From the NCBI GenBank assembly GCA_910586245.1, contig CAJUFY010000009.1:1-42746 (forward strand): a stretch of DNA of 42,746 nt, given 5' to 3'. Each line of letters begins with the position of its first letter. The stretch's first letter is position 1. A program made the translations under genes and the position numbers. Below are positions 6,087-12,763 of this stretch, piece after piece. The notes below the pieces were generated by a model. That model was not told the origin of the DNA and did no database searches. It saw only the letters and a list, made by a program, of their open reading frames with translations. This DNA is from an uncultured Christensenella sp. (GTDB lineage: Bacteria > Bacillota > Clostridia > Christensenellales > Borkfalkiaceae).

Positions 6087-7375
6087 TATTTTCGGTTTTT
6101 TTCTTCCGTTTTTTCGTAAACGATGTGTTCGGTCGGCTGCCATTGCATGCCTTTTTTGGCGCGGACGCGGCTCTGGATAAAGATCGGAAAATATTCCAGC
6201 ATGAAGAGCGGCGCGAAGAGCAGAGTACCCGCTTTTTCTTTTGCGGAAAGTGGCGCGAATACGTCGCGGTAAGCCGCCATTGCCAAACAGCAATACAAAA
6301 ACAGCAATAAGTACATCACCCCGAAGGGAATTGCGATCAGTCGGATGCAAGTTTTTTTGACGAGGCGGATTCCTTTCACTGCGTAATACGCCGCAAACCC
6401 CGCGCCCGTCAGCATGGTGCAAACGGTAACCGTTGCAAATAAAATGAGGGGAACGAGCGCAAACACGTATTCGAACCATTGCGCGCCCGAGCCGCCTTTC
6501 GTTTTGAGTTGGGCGCGGATTTGTTTTTTGTATTTTTTATCGCACTGCGAATAGCCCGTAACCCAACGCAGCCTGCGGCTGTAACTTTCTTTGTGGCGAA
6601 GCGCTTCTTCGGTGTAGATGACGGCGTAAGGATAGTACATCGAAGTAAAGCCGCGCAGGACGCTGTCGAGCTTGAGTTCGTAATCTTCTGTCAGAGAACG
6701 GTAGGGCCAGCCGCCGATTTGCTCGATTACTTCCCTGCGCACCATCAAACCCTGTCCGCACATGTTCATCGGAATATCGTGCCGCATGCGGTAATTGTTG
6801 CCCAGATCGTCGAGCATCGGGTAGGTAAGCGCGGAACAGTTGGAAAAAACGGTGCGCGCGCTTCTGTCGCCCAAATAGTTTTTAATGAATTTACGGGAGA
6901 TAAAAATCTGACGGTTATATTCGAGCGCATTGTTCAGTTCCGTAACGTAGTCGGGCGCAAGCACCGCGTCGGCGTCGACGATGACGAACGCGTCGCACGC
7001 GCGGAAGCGCTCTTTGTCCAGACGGGTGAAAAAGCCGTGCAGCGCTTCCCCTTTGCAGGTCTGTTCGGGTACGACGGTTACGCGGTAGCCGCGCGTCCGC
7101 GCCATTTCCGCCGTGGGGTCTGCTTCGTCTTTTATAATCACGTTGATTTCCAAAAGATCGCGATCGTAATCCTGTCGGTCGATGGAATCGAATAAATCGC
7201 CTATGACTTTGCTTTCGTTCAGCGCGGGAATGACCAGCGCGATTCTGCGTTTGTCTTTCGCTTTCGCGCGGGGCGCGCGCCGAAAGGCGTAACAGAATTG
7301 CACCAGCTTCGGCGTATAAAGCAAAAACGAAACCGCCGCCGAAATCATGTATACGAAAAATATTTTGTCGATCAT
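6086..7375 (-). CDS. Membrane glycosyltransferase, family 2
   Basis: A 429-residue processive-type GT2 enzyme that would transfer sugars from a nucleotide-sugar donor at the cytosolic membrane face. After an N-terminal membrane helix (IFFVYMISAAVSFLLY), the GT-A domain shows ALVIPALNES, the acid pair KDEADPT, the metal-binding VDADAVLAPDY (about residues 133-143), TEDYEL (general base region, about 235) and RRLRWVTGY, the equivalent of QxxRW. At least three further membrane helices follow. Length and motifs resemble NodC/BcsA-type or IcaA-like enzymes. The product (exopolysaccharide or glycolipid) cannot be told. It is alone on the reverse strand with its own promoter and AAGGAA ribosome site. 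Confidence 0.85.
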   Translation of the reverse strand: MIDKIFFVYMISAAVSFLLYTPKLVQFCYAFRRAPRAKAKDKRRIALVIPALNESKVIGDLFDSIDRQDYDRDLLEINVIIKDEADPTAEMARTRGYRVTVVPEQTCKGEALHGFFTRLDKERFRACDAFVIVDADAVLAPDYVTELNNALEYNRQIFISRKFIKNYLGDRSARTVFSNCSALTYPMLDDLGNNYRMRHDIPMNMCGQGLMVRREVIEQIGGWPYRSLTEDYELKLDSVLRGFTSMYYPYAVIYTEEALRHKESYSRRLRWVTGYSQCDKKYKKQIRAQLKTKGGSGAQWFEYVFALVPLILFATVTVCTMLTGAGFAAYYAVKGIRLVKKTCIRLIAIPFGVMYLLLFLYCCLAMAAYRDVFAPLSAKEKAGTLLFAPLFMLEYFPIFIQSRVRAKKGMQWQPTEHIVYEKTEEKNRK

Positions 7376-7404
7376 GTTAACGCGTTCCTTTCAGCATTAC
7401 GATC

Positions 7405-7433
7405 ATTATAGCCGTTTGGCAAAGGGGTGTCAA
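7405..7433 (-). promoter_or_regulatory. sigma-A promoter of the glycosyltransferase
   Basis: On the reverse strand, a perfect TTGACA (7433-7428), a 17-bp spacer and a perfect TATAAT (7410-7405). The leader is about 23 bases. Confidence 0.85.
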
Positions 7434-7478
7434 CGCGAACGTGAAGAAACGCGATAAAATTCACACAAGTTTTATAAT

Positions 7479-7512
7479 TAAAAAACCGCCGCCCGAAATC
7501 GGGCGGCGGTTC
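7479..7512 (-). terminator. Terminator of glyS
   Basis: CCGCCGCCCG (7486-7495) pairs with CGGGCGGCGG (7500-7509) around AAAT. On the reverse strand it is followed by a T run (7485-7479). Confidence 0.85.
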
Positions 7513-7514
7513 GT

Positions 7515-8891
7515 TTAAAATACCGTCTTTTCCGTAAGGAAAGCGATGACGCCGTTCAGATCCATGCGGACCTGTTCCATCGTATCGCGGTCGCGCACGG
7601 TGTACGTGCCGTTTTCCAGGGAATCGAAGTCGACCGTAACGCAGTAAGGGGTTCCGATCTCGTCCTGTCTGCGGTAACGTTTGCCGATGGATCCCGCTTC
7701 GTCGTAAATGACGGAGAAGCGCTTTTTCAGTTGCGCCAGGAGTTCTTTCGCCTGCGGCGCAAGGTTCTTTTGCAGCGGCAGCACGGCGGCTTTGTAGGCG
7801 GCGATTGCGGGGTGGAAGTGCATGACGTTGCGCACTTCGCCGTTTTCAAGCGTTTCTTCGTCGTACGCTTCCGAAAGGGTTGCAAGCATCAGGCGGTCTG
7901 CGCCGATCGAATATTCGATGACGTACGGAATATAGCGTTCGCCGTTCACGGGATCGACGTAAGTCATCGTCTTGCCCGAATATTCCTGGTGGCGGGTCAG
8001 ATCGTAGTCCGTGCGGTTGTGAATGCCGTTGAGTTCGCTCCAACCGATCGGGAAATCGTACTGAATGTCGCACGCCGCTTTTGCGTAGTGCGCAAGTTTG
8101 TCGTGGTCTTTGAACCGCAGGTGTTCCGCTTTGAATCCAAGATCGAGCAAAAACTGCATTGCCTTGCGTTTGAACGAATCGTAATATTCTGCGTCCGTTC
8201 CCTCTTTGCAGAACCACTGGTGTTCCATCTGTTCGAACTCGATGGTGCGGAAAATAAAGTTGCCGGGCGTAATTTCGTTGCGGAACGCTTTGCCGATCTG
8301 TGCGATCCCGAAGGGCACTTTGGCGCGCGTCGTGCGCTGTACGTTCAAAAAGTTTACGAATTCGCCCTGCGCCGTTTCGGGACGCAGATAAATTTTATTC
8401 TGGCTCTCGTCTGTCACCCCGCGCGAGGTTTCGAACATCAGATTAAAGGTACGGATATTCGTCCAGTTGAACTTGCCGCAAACGGGGCAGTGCACCTCGT
8501 GTTCCTGGATATACGCTTCCATTTCGGCGTTCGACATCAGATCGGGATTGATTTTTCCCTTTGAATGCGTTTCGATCAGGTTGTCGGCGCGGTGACGGCT
8601 CTTGCACTCCTTGCAATCCATTTTGGGATCGGAAAAAGAGGTCGTGTGTCCGCTCGCGTCCCAAACGCGCGCGTTCATTAAAATCGCCGCGTCTACGCCG
8701 AAAGAATTGTCGCTCTCCTGTACGAAACGTTTCCACCAGGCGCGCTTGATGTTGTTTTTGATTTCCACGCCCACGGGACCGTAATCCCAGGTGTTTCCCA
8801 TGCCTCCGTAAATTTCGCTTCCGGGAAATATGATGCCCCGCGCCTTGCACAGCGCGACGAGTTTTTCCATCGTTACCGACTTGGTTGCCAT
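7515..8891 (-). CDS. glyS: Glycyl-tRNA synthetase, alpha2 type
   Basis: A 458-residue class II synthetase of the homodimeric (eukaryote-like) type, which charges tRNA-Gly in the cytosol. Recognisable parts are MEKLVALCKARG at the N-terminus, GGMGNTWDYGPVGVEIK, the TSFSDP segment, the zinc-type Cys pairs MDCKECKSRH and VHCPVCGK, RPETAQGEFVNF, FRNEITPG (motif 2) and the C-terminal EIGTPYCVTVDFDS anticodon-binding region. The start at 8891 has AAGGAG in front; a longer frame begins at 9011, but its first 40 residues lack family similarity and cross the promoter. It is divergent from glnS. No T-box leader is visible. A tRNA-Gly(GCC) gene lies at the far end of the window. Confidence 0.95.
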   Translation of the reverse strand: MATKSVTMEKLVALCKARGIIFPGSEIYGGMGNTWDYGPVGVEIKNNIKRAWWKRFVQESDNSFGVDAAILMNARVWDASGHTTSFSDPKMDCKECKSRHRADNLIETHSKGKINPDLMSNAEMEAYIQEHEVHCPVCGKFNWTNIRTFNLMFETSRGVTDESQNKIYLRPETAQGEFVNFLNVQRTTRAKVPFGIAQIGKAFRNEITPGNFIFRTIEFEQMEHQWFCKEGTDAEYYDSFKRKAMQFLLDLGFKAEHLRFKDHDKLAHYAKAACDIQYDFPIGWSELNGIHNRTDYDLTRHQEYSGKTMTYVDPVNGERYIPYVIEYSIGADRLMLATLSEAYDEETLENGEVRNVMHFHPAIAAYKAAVLPLQKNLAPQAKELLAQLKKRFSVIYDEAGSIGKRYRRQDEIGTPYCVTVDFDSLENGTYTVRDRDTMEQVRMDLNGVIAFLTEKTVF

Positions 8892-8922
8892 AGTCCGCTC
8901 CTTAAAATTCGCAATTTGCTTT

Positions 8923-8951
8923 ATCTTATCATTTTGCGCGAAATTCGTCAA
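8923..8951 (-). promoter_or_regulatory. sigma-A promoter of glyS
   Basis: On the reverse strand, TTGACG (8951-8946), a 17-bp spacer and TAAGAT (8928-8923). The spacer contains a 13-bp sequence repeated in the divergent glnS promoter. Confidence 0.65.
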
Positions 8952-9005
8952 GCGTTCGGGGGCGGCAGACAAAAAAAGGTAAAACATAAAATTTCGGGAA
9001 ACCGT

Positions 9006-9029
9006 GCGCAAAAGGTATCATTTTTGCGC
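9006..9029. promoter_or_regulatory. Inverted repeat in the glyS-glnS divergent promoter region
   Basis: GCGCAAAA (9006-9013), eight bases, then TTTTGCGC (9022-9029). The right arm is part of TTTTGCGCGAAAT (9022-9034), which recurs exactly at 8932-8944. In both promoters this 13-mer falls in the -35/-10 spacer. It may bind a shared regulator; the regulator is unknown. Confidence 0.45.
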
Positions 9030-9035
9030 GAAATA

Positions 9036-9044
9036 TGCTATAAT
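9036..9044 (+). promoter_or_regulatory. Extended -10 promoter of glnS
   Basis: TGC followed by a perfect TATAAT (9039-9044). No convincing -35 lies at the right distance (TATCAT at 9016-9021 is poor), so the TG extension probably compensates. Confidence 0.65.
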
Positions 9045-9100
9045 TAACAAAAGAGTAAGCAAAACGGGGCGTTTTCATTGCGTCCCGTCCGGAGGAATTT

Positions 9101-10726
9101 ATGTCGGAAAACGGGAATTTTATCGAGCAGATCGTGGAAAGCGATCTGGCGGAAAGCAAGATCGGCGCGGTGAAAACGCGCTTTCCGCCCGAACCGAACG
9201 GCTATCTGCACGTCGGGCACGCAAAGAGCATGTTCGTCAACTTCGGCACGGCGCAGAAATTCGGCGGTACGTGCAATCTGTTTTTCGACGACACGAACCC
9301 TTCTAAAGAAAAGACGGAATTCGTGGAAGCGATCAAGCAGGATATCCGCTGGCTCGGCTACGCGTGGGAGAAAGAGGTTTACGCCTCCGATTTTTTCGAA
9401 GTTATTTACGATTACGCCGAACGGCTGATTTTGGCGGGGAAGGCGTTCGTATGCGATCTTTCCGCCGAAGAAATCAAAAACACGCGCGGCACGCTCACGG
9501 AACCTGGGCAGGAAAGCCCTTACAGAACCCGTCCCGTAGAGGAAAATATCAAACTCTTCCGCGAAATGCGGGCGGGCAAGTATGCCGACGGCGAAAAATG
9601 TCTGCGTGCGAAAATCGACATGAGTTCGCCGAACATGAACATGCGCGACCCCGTCATTTACAGGATTTTGCGCGCGGAGCATCACCGCACGGGCGATAAA
9701 TGGTGCATCTATCCGATGTACGATTATGCGCACCCGATCTGCGATTATTTGCAGGGCGTGACGCATTCGCTCTGTACGCTCGAATTCGAAGACCACCGTC
9801 CGCTGTACGACTGGGTGGGGCTCACGCTCGGCTTTGCGCCCAAGCCCCGCCAGATCGAATTTGCGCGTCTGAATCTGACCAACCTCGTTATGAGCAAACG
9901 GTATCTGAAAAAGCTGGTGGAAGAGGGAACGGTACACGGGTGGGACGACCCGCGCATGCCTACCCTCGCGGGGCTGAGAAACCGCGGGATTCCCGCCGCG
10001 GCGGTGCGCGACTTCTGCGCGCGGATCGGCGTCGTAAAAGCAAACTCCGAATGCGAAATTTCTTACTTCGAAGCGGTCGTGCGCGAGTATCTGAACGCGC
10101 ACGCGCCCCGCGCCATGGCGGTGCTCGAACCTCTGAAACTTACGATTACGAACTACGAGGGATCGGAAGAAACGGATTTCGAAATCAATCAGCTCGAAGA
10201 AAACGCGGGCACGCGGAAGATCGCGTTCTCGGATACCCTCTATATCGAAAAAAGCGACTTCTCGCTAGACCCTCCGCCCAAATATCACAGATTAAAAATC
10301 GGCGGATACGCGCGGCTGAAAAACGCGTATATCGTGCGCTGCGACGAAGCGGTTACCGACGGGAACGGCGAAGTGACGGAAATCAAATGCACGTATTTCC
10401 CCGAGTCGAAGAGCGGCGCGGATACCAGCGGAATCAAAGCGAAGGGCGTGCTGCACTGGGTGGACGCGAAGACGTGCGTGGACGCGGTCGTCAAACAATA
10501 CGATCATCTTCTGCGCGACGCCGACTATGCGGGACAGGATTTTTCGGAACGCATCAATACGGAAAGCGAACACGTATTCTTTGCGAAAGCGGAGCCGTAT
10601 CTGGTTTCGGCGGAAGAGGGTACCGCGTTCCAGCTCATGCGTACGGGATATTACAAAACCTGCCGTGAAAACGACAAACTTTGCCTTTCCGAGATCGTAT
10701 CTTTGAAGGATAATTTCAATAAATAA
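9101..10726 (+). CDS. glnS: Glutaminyl-tRNA synthetase
   Basis: A 541-residue class I synthetase that charges tRNA-Gln directly. The HIGH-type motif is in PPEPNGYLHVGHAKS (about residues 29-43) and the KMSKS-type motif is VMSKRYLKKL (about 265-274). FFDDTNPSKEK, LGYAWEKEVYASDFF and the C-terminal beta-barrel anticodon domain (with EGTAFQLMRTGYY near the end) mark it as GlnRS rather than GltX. GGAGG precedes ATG 9101. Most Firmicutes lack GlnRS and use GltX plus GatCAB, so this gene probably came by transfer into the clostridial lineage. The next gene starts 38 bases later with its own strong ribosome site. Confidence 0.95.
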   Translation: MSENGNFIEQIVESDLAESKIGAVKTRFPPEPNGYLHVGHAKSMFVNFGTAQKFGGTCNLFFDDTNPSKEKTEFVEAIKQDIRWLGYAWEKEVYASDFFEVIYDYAERLILAGKAFVCDLSAEEIKNTRGTLTEPGQESPYRTRPVEENIKLFREMRAGKYADGEKCLRAKIDMSSPNMNMRDPVIYRILRAEHHRTGDKWCIYPMYDYAHPICDYLQGVTHSLCTLEFEDHRPLYDWVGLTLGFAPKPRQIEFARLNLTNLVMSKRYLKKLVEEGTVHGWDDPRMPTLAGLRNRGIPAAAVRDFCARIGVVKANSECEISYFEAVVREYLNAHAPRAMAVLEPLKLTITNYEGSEETDFEINQLEENAGTRKIAFSDTLYIEKSDFSLDPPPKYHRLKIGGYARLKNAYIVRCDEAVTDGNGEVTEIKCTYFPESKSGADTSGIKAKGVLHWVDAKTCVDAVVKQYDHLLRDADYAGQDFSERINTESEHVFFAKAEPYLVSAEEGTAFQLMRTGYYKTCRENDKLCLSEIVSLKDNFNK

Positions 10727-10764
10727 GCGTAGGATAGTATAAACGAAAAAGGAGGTGCGAAAAG

Positions 10765-11862
10765 ATGAATTCCGCTCTGTTGATTCTCGGCATGTCGATG
10801 CCCGTATTCATTGCGGTCGTTGCGGCGGGCGTGCTCTTGCTCGGTTCCGTCGTCTACGGGTTCGTGCGCAAATTTATGCGCATGGCGTGGACGTCCTGGC
10901 AGATCATCGTCATTTTCGCGCTGACTTTGTTGCTGAAATTCATTCCGACGCCTTCGGATATCTGGGGCTACGCGATCGGCGCGGGCGTATTGTTCGGCGC
11001 GACGGCAATCGTCCTGTTTTCGAGCGCGCTGATCCGCAACGCGATGCTGCAAAAAAAGACTCGTTCGAATGCGTTTATCCGTTTTTGCGACCGTTTTCTC
11101 GGCGGGCTGACCGCCGCGCTCAACTGGGCGATGATCGCCGCCGTGCTCGGCGGACTTGCGCTCGGCTTCGTTTATTATTACGGATTCGAGATCGGCGCGC
11201 TGAACGCTGTGTACGCGCATCCGCTCTGGACGGATTACGCTTCGAAATACGTGTTCGACCTCTTTATCGTCACCATGTCCGTGTTCTTCCTGCGCGGAGG
11301 ATATCGGATCGGGCTTTTGCGCTCCATTCAGACGCTGTTTACGCTGGGACTTACAATCGTTGCGGCGCTGCTTTCGCTCTACCTTACGCTGACGTGGGGC
11401 TTCCTGCGCAATCTGCTTACGATGATCGCAAATTCCATTGCGGGGTACGGGCTCAATATCATTGCATCGACTTGTATATCTTATTTTATCACCGCGTTTA
11501 TTTGCTTCTCCGTGCTGTTTATCGCCGTAATTTTAATCGGGTTGTTGGTGAACTGGTTGGTGAAAAAATTCCGCTCGGTGCGTCCGCTCGGCGTGATCGA
11601 CGGCGCGATCTTCGCGCTGGTATTCTATGCGTTTTTCTTGGCGCTCGGTGGTTTGTTTAACTATCTCGTGTATCTGCTCGCGACGGGCGGACTCGAAGGA
11701 ATCATCGGGCAGCTTCCTCCCGAAATCGGCGGCAGTTTGGGCGGGATATTCGAAACCGTGCAAAAGGCGGCGGAAAGCGTGGCGCGCTTCTTTGCTTCGT
11801 CTCCGCTCGGCTATCTGTTCTATCAGTTGAATCCTTTCAGATTTTTCATTCCGCTTCCGTAA
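10765..11862 (+). CDS. Polytopic membrane protein of unknown function (possibly CvpA-like)
   Basis: A 365-residue very hydrophobic protein with about eight or nine membrane helices and short loops, including the basic loop GFVRKFMRMAW and KKFRSVRPLGVIDGAIFALVF near the C-terminal third. The latter loosely resembles the CvpA/colicin V production family, seemingly in two repeated halves, but I would not assert this. AGGAGGTG (10750-10757) gives a near-perfect ribosome site. The stop codon lies in the loop of a terminator. It is followed by two small putative winged-helix membrane proteins, which may be functionally linked. Function is unknown. Confidence 0.7.
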   Translation: MNSALLILGMSMPVFIAVVAAGVLLLGSVVYGFVRKFMRMAWTSWQIIVIFALTLLLKFIPTPSDIWGYAIGAGVLFGATAIVLFSSALIRNAMLQKKTRSNAFIRFCDRFLGGLTAALNWAMIAAVLGGLALGFVYYYGFEIGALNAVYAHPLWTDYASKYVFDLFIVTMSVFFLRGGYRIGLLRSIQTLFTLGLTIVAALLSLYLTLTWGFLRNLLTMIANSIAGYGLNIIASTCISYFITAFICFSVLFIAVILIGLLVNWLVKKFRSVRPLGVIDGAIFALVFYAFFLALGGLFNYLVYLLATGGLEGIIGQLPPEIGGSLGGIFETVQKAAESVARFFASSPLGYLFYQLNPFRFFIPLP

Positions 11863-11878
11863 AGCGGAATGATTTTTT
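11847..11878 (+). terminator. Rho-independent terminator including the stop codon of the membrane gene
   Basis: CATTCCGCTT (11847-11856) pairs with AAGCGGAATG (11862-11871), then ATTTTTTT. The TAA stop (11860-11862) is in the loop and first arm base. An in-frame ATG at 11869 for the next gene lies inside the stem and is therefore unlikely to be used. Confidence 0.85.
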
Positions 11879-11910
11879 TGCGTTTCGGCAATACTGTTAC
11901 CGGTAACGGT

Positions 11911-12288
11911 ATGCTGGACGAAAGAACGGGTCTGCTTCTTTCCGCAGTCAACGAATCCTGCGTGAACGGAAGCTTTAAAATCGTAGAAGAGGGCGAACTG
12001 CTGCGCGTATTCCCCAAAACGCTTGGGGTGGACGGGCAGACGCTGCGCGCCATGCTTTCTTATCTCGAAGACCGCGGCTATATCGAAGTCGGGTATGCGG
12101 AAGAGGGCGAATATTGCGTGCGCCCTTTGCCCGAAGGCAGAACGTATTTCGAACGTTTGAAGCGGGAAGGGAAGGCGCGCGTGCGGCGCAGGATCGAAGC
12201 GTTTTTGCTTGCGCTCTTCGGCGGATTTACGGGCGGTTTTTTGGGCGCGCTGATCGCGGGACTGTTCGCCGCGGGAGGCGCGCCGTGA
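11911..12288 (+). CDS. Small winged-helix-like protein with C-terminal membrane helix (A)
   Basis: About 125 residues. Residues 1-80 (LLLSAVNES ... GQTLRAMLSYLEDRGYIEVGY ... EYCVRPLPEGRTYFERL) look like a winged helix: helices followed by a beta wing ending in LPEGR. A basic stretch (KREGKARVRRR) leads into a C-terminal hydrophobic helix (FLLALFGGFTGGFLGALIAGLFAAG). So it could be a membrane-tethered nucleic-acid-binding protein with a cytosolic N-terminus. The start is uncertain: ATG 11911 lacks a good ribosome site, and ATG 11869 sits inside a terminator stem. The stop overlaps the next start as GTGA. Function is unknown. Confidence 0.65.
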   Translation: MLDERTGLLLSAVNESCVNGSFKIVEEGELLRVFPKTLGVDGQTLRAMLSYLEDRGYIEVGYAEEGEYCVRPLPEGRTYFERLKREGKARVRRRIEAFLLALFGGFTGGFLGALIAGLFAAGGAP

Positions 12289-12656
12289 TCAACGAAAAAC
12301 TCAGTAAACGGGAAAACGAAGTCATGGGCGCGGTGTTTTCGCTCTCGTTGGGGAAAGAACGGTTTCTTGCCGCCCCGTGCGAAATCCTCGCCGCGCTTCC
12401 GCCAAAAACGAAGTGCGACGAAGAATCCTTAGAGCGCACTTTGCGCTCGCTCGAACTGGACGGTTATTTTCAGTTGATTTCTTCCGACCGCAAGGGCGAA
12501 AAGACCTACGTGTTTCATATGCGCGATCAGGGGCTTGCTTATAAACGGTCGGACGTACAGCGCAAACGCACGCTTGCTTTCAAGTGGGGCGTGGCGGCGG
12601 TCGGCGCGGTAATTACCTTTTTAATCGGGTTGATTTTGCGCCTTATTTTCAAGTAA
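12285..12656 (+). CDS. Small winged-helix-like protein with C-terminal membrane helix (B)
   Basis: 123 residues, with the same plan as its neighbour: an N-terminal helical part (LSKRENEVMGAVFSLSLGKE), RTLRSLELDGYFQLISSDRK followed by a beta wing (GEKTYVFHM), a basic region (YKRSDVQRKRT) and a C-terminal membrane helix (WGVAAVGAVITFLIGLILRLIF). The GTG start at 12285 overlaps the previous stop by three bases and has GGGAGG (12273-12278) six bases ahead, so coupling is clear. The two may form a heterodimer or act as paralogous membrane-bound regulators. This is inferred from layout alone. Confidence 0.7.
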   Translation: MINEKLSKRENEVMGAVFSLSLGKERFLAAPCEILAALPPKTKCDEESLERTLRSLELDGYFQLISSDRKGEKTYVFHMRDQGLAYKRSDVQRKRTLAFKWGVAAVGAVITFLIGLILRLIFK

Positions 12657-12671
12657 TTTCGGCAATTTTAT

Positions 12672-12700
12672 TTGACAAATTTTTTAAAATACGTTAAAAT
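12672..12700 (+). promoter_or_regulatory. sigma-A promoter of uvrBA
   Basis: A perfect TTGACA (12672-12677), a 17-bp spacer and TAAAAT (12695-12700). The predicted start is about 12707, inside the palindrome at 12699-12726. Confidence 0.85.
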
Positions 12701-12726
12701 AGACGCAAACGTTTGTTTGCGTCTAT
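12699..12726. promoter_or_regulatory. LexA/SOS-like operator of uvrBA
   Basis: A perfect 12-bp inverted repeat, ATAGACGCAAAC / GTTTGCGTCTAT, around GTTT. Its core CAAACGTTTGTTTG (12706-12719) matches the Gram-positive LexA box CGAACRNRYGTTYG (as I recall it) at 12 of 14 positions. It sits on the predicted transcription start, the expected place for SOS repression of uvrBA. Confidence 0.65.
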
Positions 12727-12763
12727 TGCGTAGCCGTTCGGGAATTTTACGGGAGAATCTTTT

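Noticed and set aside
8892..9100. T-box leader for glyS or glnS
   Set aside because: Leaders are too short, and no TGGNACC-type T-box sequence or large stem is seen.
11896..11907. Perfect palindrome GTTACCGGTAAC before the first winged-helix gene
   Set aside because: Only six-base arms, a single copy and no promoter at a fitting distance. Probably chance, although it lies where a ribosome site is expected.
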